DNA from: Kaistella montana
GTDB taxonomy: Bacteria > Bacteroidota > Bacteroidia > Flavobacteriales > Weeksellaceae
Direction: 5' to 3'
Assembly: GCF_024436175.1 (NCBI RefSeq)
Contig: NZ_JANFQP010000003.1
Span: forward strand, 1 to 64,000
Length of the DNA stretch: 64,000 bases
The number at the start of each line of letters is the position of its first letter. Position 1 is the first letter of the stretch. Both the position numbers and the translations under genes were made by a program. This document shows, piece after piece, positions 34,772-42,086 of the stretch. The notes below the pieces were generated by a model that had not been told where the DNA came from, ran no database searches, and was given only the letters and a program-made list of their open reading frames with translations.

Positions 34772-35797
34772 ATGAAAAGATGGTATCTCTACCCTTTTTC
34801 TCTGGTTTATCATTTGGTTACAAGTATTCGAAACTTAATGTATGACTGGGGAATCTCTAAATCGACCAGACTGAAAACGCCAATCATCAATGTTGGAAAC
34901 CTCTCCGTAGGCGGAAGTGGCAAATCTCCCATGGTGATGTATCTAGCCGAATTGCTTTCAAAACATTACCGAACCGGGGTTCTTTCTCGCGGTTATGGCC
35001 GGTTGACTAAAGGCTACGGAATCACCAACTACGACAGCAACTACAAAACTGTTGGTGATGAAGCAATGCAGCTTTTTGAAAGGTTTAAAAACCGTTTCGT
35101 AATCGGAGTTTCGGAGCAACGAGTTCCAGGCGCAAAAAAAATGATCGCCGATATGGATTTGAATGTCCTTATTTTGGATGATGCATATCAACACAGAGCG
35201 ATAAAACCGGGTTTCAACATCTTGATGACGGATTACAACGATCCTTATTTTAAAGATTTCCTGTTACCTGCAGGCGATTTACGCGAAAGTCGCAGCGGTG
35301 CAAAAAGAGCGCAAATCATCATGGTTTCCAAATGTCCCGATGATTTAACAGAAGAAAAAAAGCAATATTATATTTCGAGAATAAAACCTCAGCATGATCA
35401 AAAGGTCTTTTTCTCAAGCATTGGTTATGATGAAAACATCTACAGTAAAACACAAATGCTACCCGATAACAATTTGGGATACTATGATATTTTGCTCATT
35501 ACCGGAATTGCCAATCCCAAACCTCTGCTAAATCATTTAGCCAAATTTTCGCAGCGTGTAAAACATTTGAAATTCAAAGATCATCATAATTTTACGGATC
35601 AGGATATTAAAAACATTATTGCTGAATACAAAAAACTAGGCGAATACAAAATTATTCTGACCACAGAAAAAGATTATGTAAGATTAAAAACTTTCGATTA
35701 TCTTCGAGAGATTGTGTACTACTGGCCGATCAATGTGCATATCGACCGACAGGAAGAGTTCAACCAAACCATCCTTAATTATGTTAGCAAAAATTAA
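34772..35797 (+). CDS. lpxK: Tetraacyldisaccharide 4'-kinase
   Basis: Phosphorylates the 4' position of the lipid A precursor at the inner membrane. 341 residues from the ATG at 34772 (MKRWYLYPFSLVYHLV); a TTG at 34763 is inside the promoter box. An N-terminal membrane-associated helix is followed by Walker A VGNLSVGGSGKSPMVMYL near 44-61, then LSRGYGR and LDDAYQHRAIKPG. It overlaps the PNP gene by 17 bp. Confidence 0.95.
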   Translation: MKRWYLYPFSLVYHLVTSIRNLMYDWGISKSTRLKTPIINVGNLSVGGSGKSPMVMYLAELLSKHYRTGVLSRGYGRLTKGYGITNYDSNYKTVGDEAMQLFERFKNRFVIGVSEQRVPGAKKMIADMDLNVLILDDAYQHRAIKPGFNILMTDYNDPYFKDFLLPAGDLRESRSGAKRAQIIMVSKCPDDLTEEKKQYYISRIKPQHDQKVFFSSIGYDENIYSKTQMLPDNNLGYYDILLITGIANPKPLLNHLAKFSQRVKHLKFKDHHNFTDQDIKNIIAEYKKLGEYKIILTTEKDYVRLKTFDYLREIVYYWPINVHIDRQEEFNQTILNYVSKN

Positions 35798-36599
35798 AGA
35801 ATCTGCGGATTTCATCAGAAACATTATTCAAGAAACACCAGAATTTGCTATTGTTTTAGGTTCCGGTTTAGGTAAATTAAAAGAAGAAGTTGAGCCGATT
35901 CATGTTTTAGAATATGCCGATATTCCTAATTTCCCTCAAACAACAGTAGTTGGACACGGCGGAAGTTTAATCTACGGAATGCTTGAAGGCAAGAAAGTGT
36001 TGATGATGAGTGGCAGATTTCATTATTATGAAGGTCATGATATCCAAACGGTTGTTTTTCCTTTCAGAGTTTTTCACCTTTTAGGAATTAAAAATTTAAT
36101 CGTTTCCAATGCTTCAGGCGGTGTAAATCCTAATTTTAATGTTGCTGATGTAATGATCATTAACGATCATATCAACATGATGCCCGAACATCCGCTTCGT
36201 GGAAAAAATCTAGAAGAATTCGGTCCGAGATTCGTAGATATGAGCGAACCTTATAACAAAAAAATGATCGAAGTAGCGGAAAATGTGGCTAAAGAATCCG
36301 GCATCAAAGTACATCAAGGTTGTTATGTTGCCTTGCAAGGCCCAACTTTTGAAACTCCTGCTGAATACGGAATGGTCAAGGCCATCGGTGGCGATGCCGT
36401 TGGAATGAGCACCGTGCCAGAAGTTATCGTCGCAAAACACCAAGGAATGAATTGCTTCGGAATTTCTATCATCACTGATGTTGGCGGACCTGATATTGCT
36501 TTCACTGTTTCTCACGAGGAAGTTTTACAAGCCGCAGATAAAGCAATGCCGAATGTGATTAAAATCGTGAAAAGTTTGGTGAAAAATTACAACGCTTGA
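35781..36599 (+). CDS. Purine-nucleoside phosphorylase
   Basis: Phosphorolysis of purine nucleosides, trimeric PNP type. 272 residues from the ATG at 35781 (MLAKIKESADFIRN): phosphate-binding VLGSGLGKL near 26-34, VVGHGGSLIYG, MMSGRFHYYEGH near 78-89, NASGGVNPNFN, and GPTFETPAEYGM. The start lies inside the end of lpxK (17-bp overlap), implying translational coupling of two unrelated functions. Confidence 0.95.
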   Translation: MLAKIKESADFIRNIIQETPEFAIVLGSGLGKLKEEVEPIHVLEYADIPNFPQTTVVGHGGSLIYGMLEGKKVLMMSGRFHYYEGHDIQTVVFPFRVFHLLGIKNLIVSNASGGVNPNFNVADVMIINDHINMMPEHPLRGKNLEEFGPRFVDMSEPYNKKMIEVAENVAKESGIKVHQGCYVALQGPTFETPAEYGMVKAIGGDAVGMSTVPEVIVAKHQGMNCFGISIITDVGGPDIAFTVSHEEVLQAADKAMPNVIKIVKSLVKNYNA

Positions 36600-36618
36600 T
36601 CTTCATTTATTTAAAATA

Positions 36619-36651
36619 AAAAAACGCATCTTTTTATAAGGTGCGTTTTTA
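36619..36651. terminator. Terminator between PNP and NYN genes
   Basis: A stem, AAAAACGCA / TGCGTTTTT, with a ~12-base loop, A- and T-flanked, between convergent genes. Confidence 0.88.
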
Positions 36652-36674
36652 TTTTCATGAAATGATCAACGAGA

Positions 36675-37436
36675 CTATTTCACTTTCACATAAATATGCC
36701 GAATGTTTCCCACACCGGTTTCGCGTTCGTCGATCTGTATTTTCGCAATATTTTTAATTAAAGGCAACAACTTCGCAAAACCGAAATTTCGCGGATCGAA
36801 ATCGGGTTTCTTTTTGATGATGAAACTTCCGAGATTTCCCAGAAAAGTCCAACCATCTTCATCTGCTAAAGCGTTGATACTTTCCGTAATCAACTTCACG
36901 GTTCGGGCATCAATTTTACTCAATGGCTCCGCTTTTTTCTTGGTTTTGGTAGCTTTTTTAGCGACGGCAGTTTCTGGTTCTTCAGCGCTTTCGCTTTCTT
37001 CGGTACTGTTGAGGATTTCCAGGTAAATAAACTTATCACAGGCTGAAATAAAAGGCTTTGGCGTTTTCTTTTCTCCAAATCCAATCACCATCATTCCTGC
37101 TTCACGAAGCCGGGTTGCCAATCTTGTAAAATCGCTATCGCTGGAAACAATACAAAATCCGGTCACTTTTTCCGAATACAAAATATCCATCGCATCGATG
37201 ATTAAAGCGCTGTCGCTGGAATTTTTTCCGGTCGTGTAACTGTATTGTTGAATTGGCGTGATGGCATTTTCTAACAGCACATTTTTCCAGCCGGAAACGG
37301 TAGGTTTGGTCCAGTCGGCATAGATTCTTTTGATGGTTGGCGTTCCGTATTTCGAAATTTCTTCCAGCATTTCCTTCACATTTTTATAAGGAACATTATC
37401 TGCATCGATGAGTACGGCTAATTTATCGTCGGTCAT
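36675..37436 (-). CDS. NYN-domain (PIN-like) protein with C-terminal LOTUS/OST-HTH domain
   Basis: 253 residues from the ATG at 37436 (MTDDKLAVLIDADNV). The N-terminal NYN nuclease-like domain (about 5-140) keeps acidic residues at IDADN (Asp about 11), NSSDSALIIDAMD (about 72-84) and SSDSDFTRLATRLRE (about 98-112), the LabA/DUF88 pattern. A Lys-rich linker precedes an OST-HTH/LOTUS-type domain at about 178-250 (DEDGWTFLGNLGSFIIKKKPDFDPRNFGF within it). It is probably RNA-directed; target unknown. Confidence 0.88.
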   Translation of the reverse strand: MTDDKLAVLIDADNVPYKNVKEMLEEISKYGTPTIKRIYADWTKPTVSGWKNVLLENAITPIQQYSYTTGKNSSDSALIIDAMDILYSEKVTGFCIVSSDSDFTRLATRLREAGMMVIGFGEKKTPKPFISACDKFIYLEILNSTEESESAEEPETAVAKKATKTKKKAEPLSKIDARTVKLITESINALADEDGWTFLGNLGSFIIKKKPDFDPRNFGFAKLLPLIKNIAKIQIDERETGVGNIRHIYVKVK

Positions 37437-37478
37437 ATTGTTTATCTTTTTTAATAATTGTATTGGATACAATTTACC

Positions 37479-37486
37479 CAAATTTA
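37479..37486 (-). promoter_or_regulatory. TAnnTTTG -7 box for the NYN gene
   Basis: The minus strand reads TAAATTTG, 42 bp upstream of the ATG at 37436. Confidence 0.55.
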
Positions 37487-37606
37487 CATTAAATCTCTCA
37501 AACAAAGCCATGAAAGACGCGATAAATGAATTTAATATTAAAAAAAATTAAACCAAAGTCAGCTCATTCATCATCGATTTTCGGTTACAATTGCTAATTT
37601 TACCTC

Positions 37607-38692
37607 ATGCAAAGCCACCGAAAAATCATTCATGTAGATATGGACGCATTTTATGCCTCTGTGGAGCAACATGACAATCCGGAACTTCGCGGGAAACCCG
37701 TTTGTGTAGGTGGCGGACAATATGGTGTGGTTGCAGCCGCAAGCTACGAAGCACGAAAATTTGGAGTTCGTTCGGCAATGCCCGGAAGAATGGCTTTGGA
37801 AAAATGCCCTCAATTAATTGTCGTGAAACCAAGATTTCAGCGTTACAAAGAAATTTCAATGCAAATTCGGGAGATTTTTCATGAATACACCGATCTTGTC
37901 GAGCCACTTTCCTTAGATGAAGCCTACTTAGATGTTACAGAAAACAAGAAAGGAATTGCTTCCGCCAACGATATCGCAAGAGAAATCCGTCGGAAAATTT
38001 ATGAAAAAACTGGACTCACTGCTTCGGCAGGAATTTCGGTCAATAAATTTCTTGCTAAAGTGGCTTCAGATTATAACAAACCCAACGGACAGAAAACCAT
38101 TCACCCAACTCAAATTCTCGGGTTTATGGAAGACTTGCCGATTGAAAAATTCTACGGAATCGGGAAAGTGACAGCCAATAAAATGCATGAATTACATATT
38201 TTCAAAGGTTCAGATTTAAAGAAAAAATCTTTGGAAGAACTGATTCGACTTTTCGGGAAATCTGGAAATTATTATTACAACGTCGTTCGCGGGATCCATC
38301 ACGGCGAAGTAAAACCTCACAGAATCCAGAAAAGTGTTGCCGTGGAAGAAACGTTCTGGGATAATCTTTTGGATGAAGATGCCGTTTTTGCGCAATTAAA
38401 AATCATCAGCCAGGAACTCGAAAACCGACTTTCTAAAAAAGAAATTAAAGGCAAAACTTTAACCTTAAAAATTAAATACAAAGATTTCACCCAATATACC
38501 CGCAGCAAAACCCAAGAAATCTACTTCCAAAACTCAACCGAATTCTACGAAACAGCCAAGAAACTTTGGGAACTTCGGCCATTTGATAAACCCGTTCGTT
38601 TGTTGGGACTTTCGCTTTCGAACCTTAACACTTTAGAAAAAAAGCAAGTTTCAGTACAGTTGAAAATCCCTTTTGAGGAATTTATGATATAA
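37607..38692 (+). CDS. dinB: DNA polymerase IV (Y-family)
   Basis: Translesion polymerase. 361 residues: HVDMDAFYASVEQHDNPEL near 8-26 (first catalytic Asp), SYEARKFGVRSAMP, EPLSLDEAYLDVTENK near 99-114 (second acidic pair), the thumb helix-hairpin-helix FYGIGKVTANKMHEL near 182-196, and a C-terminal little-finger domain from about 240. Length is standard. No SOS box was identified by eye. Confidence 0.95.
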   Translation: MQSHRKIIHVDMDAFYASVEQHDNPELRGKPVCVGGGQYGVVAAASYEARKFGVRSAMPGRMALEKCPQLIVVKPRFQRYKEISMQIREIFHEYTDLVEPLSLDEAYLDVTENKKGIASANDIAREIRRKIYEKTGLTASAGISVNKFLAKVASDYNKPNGQKTIHPTQILGFMEDLPIEKFYGIGKVTANKMHELHIFKGSDLKKKSLEELIRLFGKSGNYYYNVVRGIHHGEVKPHRIQKSVAVEETFWDNLLDEDAVFAQLKIISQELENRLSKKEIKGKTLTLKIKYKDFTQYTRSKTQEIYFQNSTEFYETAKKLWELRPFDKPVRLLGLSLSNLNTLEKKQVSVQLKIPFEEFMI

Positions 38693-38782
38693 ATCACAAT
38701 ATTATTTGGTAATTATTAAAACTTTATTACCTTTATACTATAATTTATATCAGTAGCGCGATAACCTTACAAAATTGTGATT
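38692..38782. promoter_or_regulatory. Inverted repeat flanking the araC-type promoter region
   Basis: AATCACAAT (38692-38700) and ATTGTGATT (38774-38782) are perfect 9-bp complements, 73 bp apart, the second ending next to the regulator's ATG. They could be two operator half-sites, for example for autoregulation by looping. The TGTGA/TCACA core is reminiscent of CRP-family sites. Function is inferred. Confidence 0.4.
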
Positions 38783-38783
38783 A

Positions 38784-39644
38784 ATGAAGAAGTATAGAGA
38801 TTGGGGCGTAAGTTACCTTAAAGATTTAGAAATTTGTGATGACACAGTCAGTTTTCCAAGTTTCTCAATTCTTTACACTGCTACTGACCATACCCACATA
38901 TTAATTTTCGATAACGAAATCCATATAGAGCCTGAATCATTTTACTTCATTCCATCAAACAGCCCTATACAGGTTATTGGAAAACCGAAAAATGCTGTGA
39001 TCGTATGGTTTACGATTGATTTTTTTGTGGATCATTTGGAGTTTTTGAAATATTTAAAAACTGAAATATTTTCCAAAAACCCTTTAGGTATTAAAATTAA
39101 GAATACCTTTTTGGAGCAACGTTACATAATTAGACATTATTATTTACCAACCCAAAAAGAAGGGATAAATAAACTTTTCTCAAGAAATATCCTCCGTAAT
39201 CTTCTAGAATTTGTACTGATCAGAACTTTACTAGAACTAAATCCTAAAATGGAAGGCTACCGAAAAGATTCTTACGAAAAAGAAGTAGCAAATGATTTAG
39301 TATTTATCCTTGACGAAGAAGCAACATTCAAATTCAATGTTGAATATTATGCGGATAAACTCAATATCACTAAAAGAACATTAGACAATGCAATTAAAAG
39401 TATATATGGATGCACTACAAAACGTTTTATAAACGCAAAAGCAATACAGAGGGCAAAAAAACTTTTGCAAGGAACTGACGTCCCGATTAAAAACATCAGT
39501 ATAGACATCGGTTTTTCTGAAGAAAGCAACTTTAGTAATTTTTTTAAAAAACACACCGGAACTTCTCCACGAAAGTATAGGGAACAATCGCTACTTCGAA
39601 ATTCAGATTTAAAGACTACTAAAATAACAGAACCAATAAAATAA
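38784..39644 (+). CDS. AraC-family transcriptional regulator
   Basis: 286 residues. The N-terminal ~175 residues look like a cupin-type sensing domain (FSILYTATDHTHILIFDNEIHIEPESFYFIPSNSPIQVIG in parts at about 25-65). The C-terminal AraC/XylS DNA-binding domain at about 185-272 has both helix-turn-helix units: YYADKLNITKRTLDNAIKSIYG and ISIDIGFSEESNFSNFFKKHTGTSPRKYR. It is 5 bp upstream of the first small subunit gene, so it is cotranscribed with it and probably controls the surface-structure locus. Confidence 0.92.
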   Translation: MKKYRDWGVSYLKDLEICDDTVSFPSFSILYTATDHTHILIFDNEIHIEPESFYFIPSNSPIQVIGKPKNAVIVWFTIDFFVDHLEFLKYLKTEIFSKNPLGIKIKNTFLEQRYIIRHYYLPTQKEGINKLFSRNILRNLLEFVLIRTLLELNPKMEGYRKDSYEKEVANDLVFILDEEATFKFNVEYYADKLNITKRTLDNAIKSIYGCTTKRFINAKAIQRAKKLLQGTDVPIKNISIDIGFSEESNFSNFFKKHTGTSPRKYREQSLLRNSDLKTTKITEPIK

Positions 39645-39649
39645 CCACC

Positions 39650-40198
39650 ATGAAGGCGAATACATTAATCTTGATAACAATGGTTAACCTATTGTTTTCT
39701 TTCAGCACAAAAGCTCAAAGTTCAGAACCTGTTACCTTAAATGTAAACCTTTATCCGGTACAGACTATTGAGTTGAACTCATCACAAAGCAATGTAAATT
39801 TAGATTACAAGACGAATGAAGACTATAAAAACGGTGTGCAAATCACTGAAGACAACCACCTGAAAGTATACAGCACAGGCGGATTTACAATCAAGGTTAA
39901 ATCAATTGACCCTAATCTTACCAGTTCAACAAATACCGGAACAACTATCGCCGCTTCTGACATTACCGTGACAGCGACCAAAGGTTCCGTCGATGGAGTT
40001 GAATCATTCAGTGCTACACCAGTAACACTTTCAACTTCAGACAGCCCTTTAATTTTCAGCAACACAGGTGCCAACAACAAAACTTTTACCATCAATTACA
40101 GCGCAAAGGGCGGGGATAAATACATGAATAAATATATCAAAAGTCAGTCTCCAACAGTATATACTACCCAAGTTTATTATAGCATTGAACCTAGCTAA
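39650..40198 (+). CDS. Secreted pilin-like subunit 1 of putative chaperone-usher-like system
   Basis: 182 residues with a signal peptide (about 1-22, ending SFSTKAQ). The mature part is a predicted all-beta, Cys-free domain: VTLNVNLYPVQTIEL, VNLDYKTNEDYKNGV, HLKVYSTGGFTIKVKS, and a C-terminal alternating-hydrophobic strand SPTVYTTQVYYSIEPS. It is clearly related throughout to the protein at 40660-41217 and to the C-terminal half of 42079-43089. It resembles fimbrial subunits in layout (some DUF4402-like character), but I cannot name the family. Confidence 0.8.
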   Translation: MKANTLILITMVNLLFSFSTKAQSSEPVTLNVNLYPVQTIELNSSQSNVNLDYKTNEDYKNGVQITEDNHLKVYSTGGFTIKVKSIDPNLTSSTNTGTTIAASDITVTATKGSVDGVESFSATPVTLSTSDSPLIFSNTGANNKTFTINYSAKGGDKYMNKYIKSQSPTVYTTQVYYSIEPS

Positions 40199-40233
40199 AT
40201 AATTCCATCAAATTAAACAATCCAATAACAACG

Positions 40234-40268
40234 AATCCGTCTCTAATTATAAGAGACGGATTTTTTTT
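40234..40268 (+). terminator. Strong terminator behind subunit 1
   Basis: An 11-bp stem, AATCCGTCTCT / AGAGACGGATT, with a 7-base loop and eight T residues. It separates the regulator-subunit 1 transcript from the downstream genes. Confidence 0.93.
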
Positions 40269-40587
40269 GATGATACTACACACTTTGAAACAACAAGGAA
40301 ACACTGAATCAAGTTCTACATAGACATCTTAAGAGATAACATAATAGGCAATGTTAACGATTTATTACATTAAATTTTCCTTTGTAAAATATAAAAACAC
40401 GAGTAACTATTAAAATTTTTCAGATTTCGTAAAAAAATATAAAAAAATAACTCACCATTTATTATAATATTCTCAACAATAAATGGTATTTATTTCATTA
40501 TTATCAAATAAAAGCGAAGTTAATTATCGTTCACATTTGGATAACTTTTTTGTTTATTTTCATAATTGTTGTTGAATATTAGCAACT
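40269..40587. other. Long regulatory-type intergenic region upstream of subunit 2
   Basis: Very AT-rich, with no open frame worth reporting. Near its middle is a perfect 10-bp inverted repeat, ACCATTTATT / AATAAATGGT (40454-40463 and 40478-40487), with a 14-base loop. It is a candidate operator or hairpin about 125 bp upstream of the -7 box of subunit 2. Confidence 0.5.
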
Positions 40588-40595
40588 TAAATTTG
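40566..40595 (+). promoter_or_regulatory. Bacteroidota promoter for subunit 2 and downstream genes
   Basis: TTG at 40566-40568 with a 19-bp spacer to TAAATTTG at 40588-40595. This is the best two-part match to the TTG-N(17-20)-TAnnTTTG consensus in this locus. The leader to the ATG at 40660 is about 60 bases. Confidence 0.7.
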
Positions 40596-40659
40596 CACCA
40601 CTCAAATAGCACTCCTCTATCAGCATAGAGTTGTAAAACAAAAACCATTTAGAAATATT

Positions 40660-41217
40660 ATGAAAAAATCAATTTTTATTTTCAGCGTAATTGCAACATT
40701 ATTTTCTTTAACTGTTAATGCACAAGCTACATCAGTAGCTACACTTAATGTTAATCTTTATCCAATTCAAACTATCGTGGTTAATCCAACACAGACTACT
40801 GTTAACTTAGACTATAAAACAACTAGTGATTATGCTAATGGGGTAAATTTAGACCAAAAAGATCATCTAGAAGTTTACAGTACCGGAGCTTTTGCCGTAT
40901 CAGTAAAATCTTCAAGCACTCAATTAACCAATAGTACTTTTTCTGCGGATAACATCAATAGTTCAGACATCACCATTACTCCTAAACCTGGTACAACAAA
41001 TCCTTTAACTGGAGCTACACTAACACCTAAACAATTAAGCACTAGTACCACAGTAGGACAAGAAATCATTTCTAGTGACCTTGGTGCGAACAACGCAACA
41101 TTTAACATTAACTATGCTGCTAAAGGTGATAGTGATAACTATATCAATAAATATCACAATGCACAAAACCCAACAGTATATACAACCACTGTTACCTACA
41201 CGATTGCAGCTAAATAA
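40660..41217 (+). CDS. Secreted pilin-like subunit 2, probable major subunit
   Basis: 185 residues: signal peptide at about 1-21 (KKSIFIFSVIATLFSLTVNAQ), then a beta-rich, Cys-free domain closely matching subunit 1 (LNVNLYPIQTIVV, VNLDYKTTSDYANGV, HLEVYSTGAFAVSVKSS, GANNATFNINYAAKGD, NPTVYTTTVTYTIAAK). It has its own promoter in front and a perfect stem-loop behind, before the chaperone gene. That arrangement in classical fimbrial operons raises the amount of the major subunit. The role as a polymerising subunit is inferred. Confidence 0.8.
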   Translation: MKKSIFIFSVIATLFSLTVNAQATSVATLNVNLYPIQTIVVNPTQTTVNLDYKTTSDYANGVNLDQKDHLEVYSTGAFAVSVKSSSTQLTNSTFSADNINSSDITITPKPGTTNPLTGATLTPKQLSTSTTVGQEIISSDLGANNATFNINYAAKGDSDNYINKYHNAQNPTVYTTTVTYTIAAK

Positions 41218-41240
41218 TATATAACTGAACTCATTTATAG

Positions 41241-41275
41241 GACAATTTAAGAGCAATCTCTTAAATTGTCTTTTT
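41241..41275 (+). terminator. Attenuator/terminator between subunit 2 and chaperone genes
   Basis: A perfect 13-bp stem, GACAATTTAAGAG / CTCTTAAATTGTC (41241-41253 and 41258-41270), with a CAAT loop, then TTTTT. It lies 11 bp upstream of the chaperone ATG. No promoter box is seen between, so partial read-through probably feeds the next three genes. Confidence 0.88.
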
Positions 41276-41285
41276 ATTTCATACT

Positions 41286-42086
41286 ATGCACGATTCATTT
41301 AGATTCCTTATCATATCATTGTTATTTCTTTCTGGTACTTTTTTCAAAGCACAAACCTCTCTTGAAGTAACTCCACCGCGAAATTATTTCAGTTCTGCAG
41401 CAGGCGAAAGCACAACAAAAAAAATAATTGTAACCAATTCTAGTAAAAAGAATGCTTTAACGTTGACCATTTCCTTCAACGATTGGAAGTATGATGAACA
41501 CGGGAGCAATATTATGGCAGAACCAGAATCGTTTCCTAATTCATGTTCTAATTGGATTTCTGTTCAGCCTCAATCGTATTTTAGTTTAGAACCTGGAGAA
41601 TCTAAGGAAGTTGAAGTAACAGTAACACCTCCTGCAACAAGAACGGACACACTGAATGTGCATACTGCAATGCTATTCATTACCCAAACCAATCCTATTG
41701 ACTCTTATAATGAGAACGGTGCATTGATTAAAGTAAGTTTACGAAACGGAATTAAAATTTATCACAACTACAACACTCCAACCCATTCCGATGTTGAGTT
41801 TACTAATTTTATATTTGATAAAAAATTCAATAAATTAGAACTTGCCATTGAAAACAAAGGCAATATTTGGACAGATGGTCCAATTGCAACAGAACTGATC
41901 AACCAAAGTGATGGTAAAAAGTACCAATTAGAAGATCAAATCATCTACACCATGCCGGGAGATCAGAGAAGCGTTTTGATACCGCTTCCGAAAGATTTAA
42001 AACCTGGGAAATACATTGCAACCTCAACGTTTTCCTATGGTGATGATACGATTAAAATGGCCGAATTAACCTTCATTCATGAATAA
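41286..42086 (+). CDS. Periplasmic chaperone-like protein (two Ig-like domains, PapD-like)
   Basis: 266 residues: signal peptide at about 1-23. Domain 1 at about 24-150 reads LEVTPPRNYFSSAAGESTTKKIIVTNSSKKNALTLTIS in sequence (about 25-62), with FSLEPGESKEVEVTVTPPA and an exported-chaperone-like HTAMLFITQT. Domain 2 at about 155-266 has LELAIENKGNIWTDG and IPLPKDLKPGKY. The tandem Ig layout and length fit fimbrial chaperones, but the canonical Arg/Lys cleft residues cannot be confirmed by eye. Its stop overlaps the next start by 8 bp. Confidence 0.75.
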   Translation: MHDSFRFLIISLLFLSGTFFKAQTSLEVTPPRNYFSSAAGESTTKKIIVTNSSKKNALTLTISFNDWKYDEHGSNIMAEPESFPNSCSNWISVQPQSYFSLEPGESKEVEVTVTPPATRTDTLNVHTAMLFITQTNPIDSYNENGALIKVSLRNGIKIYHNYNTPTHSDVEFTNFIFDKKFNKLELAIENKGNIWTDGPIATELINQSDGKKYQLEDQIIYTMPGDQRSVLIPLPKDLKPGKYIATSTFSYGDDTIKMAELTFIHE

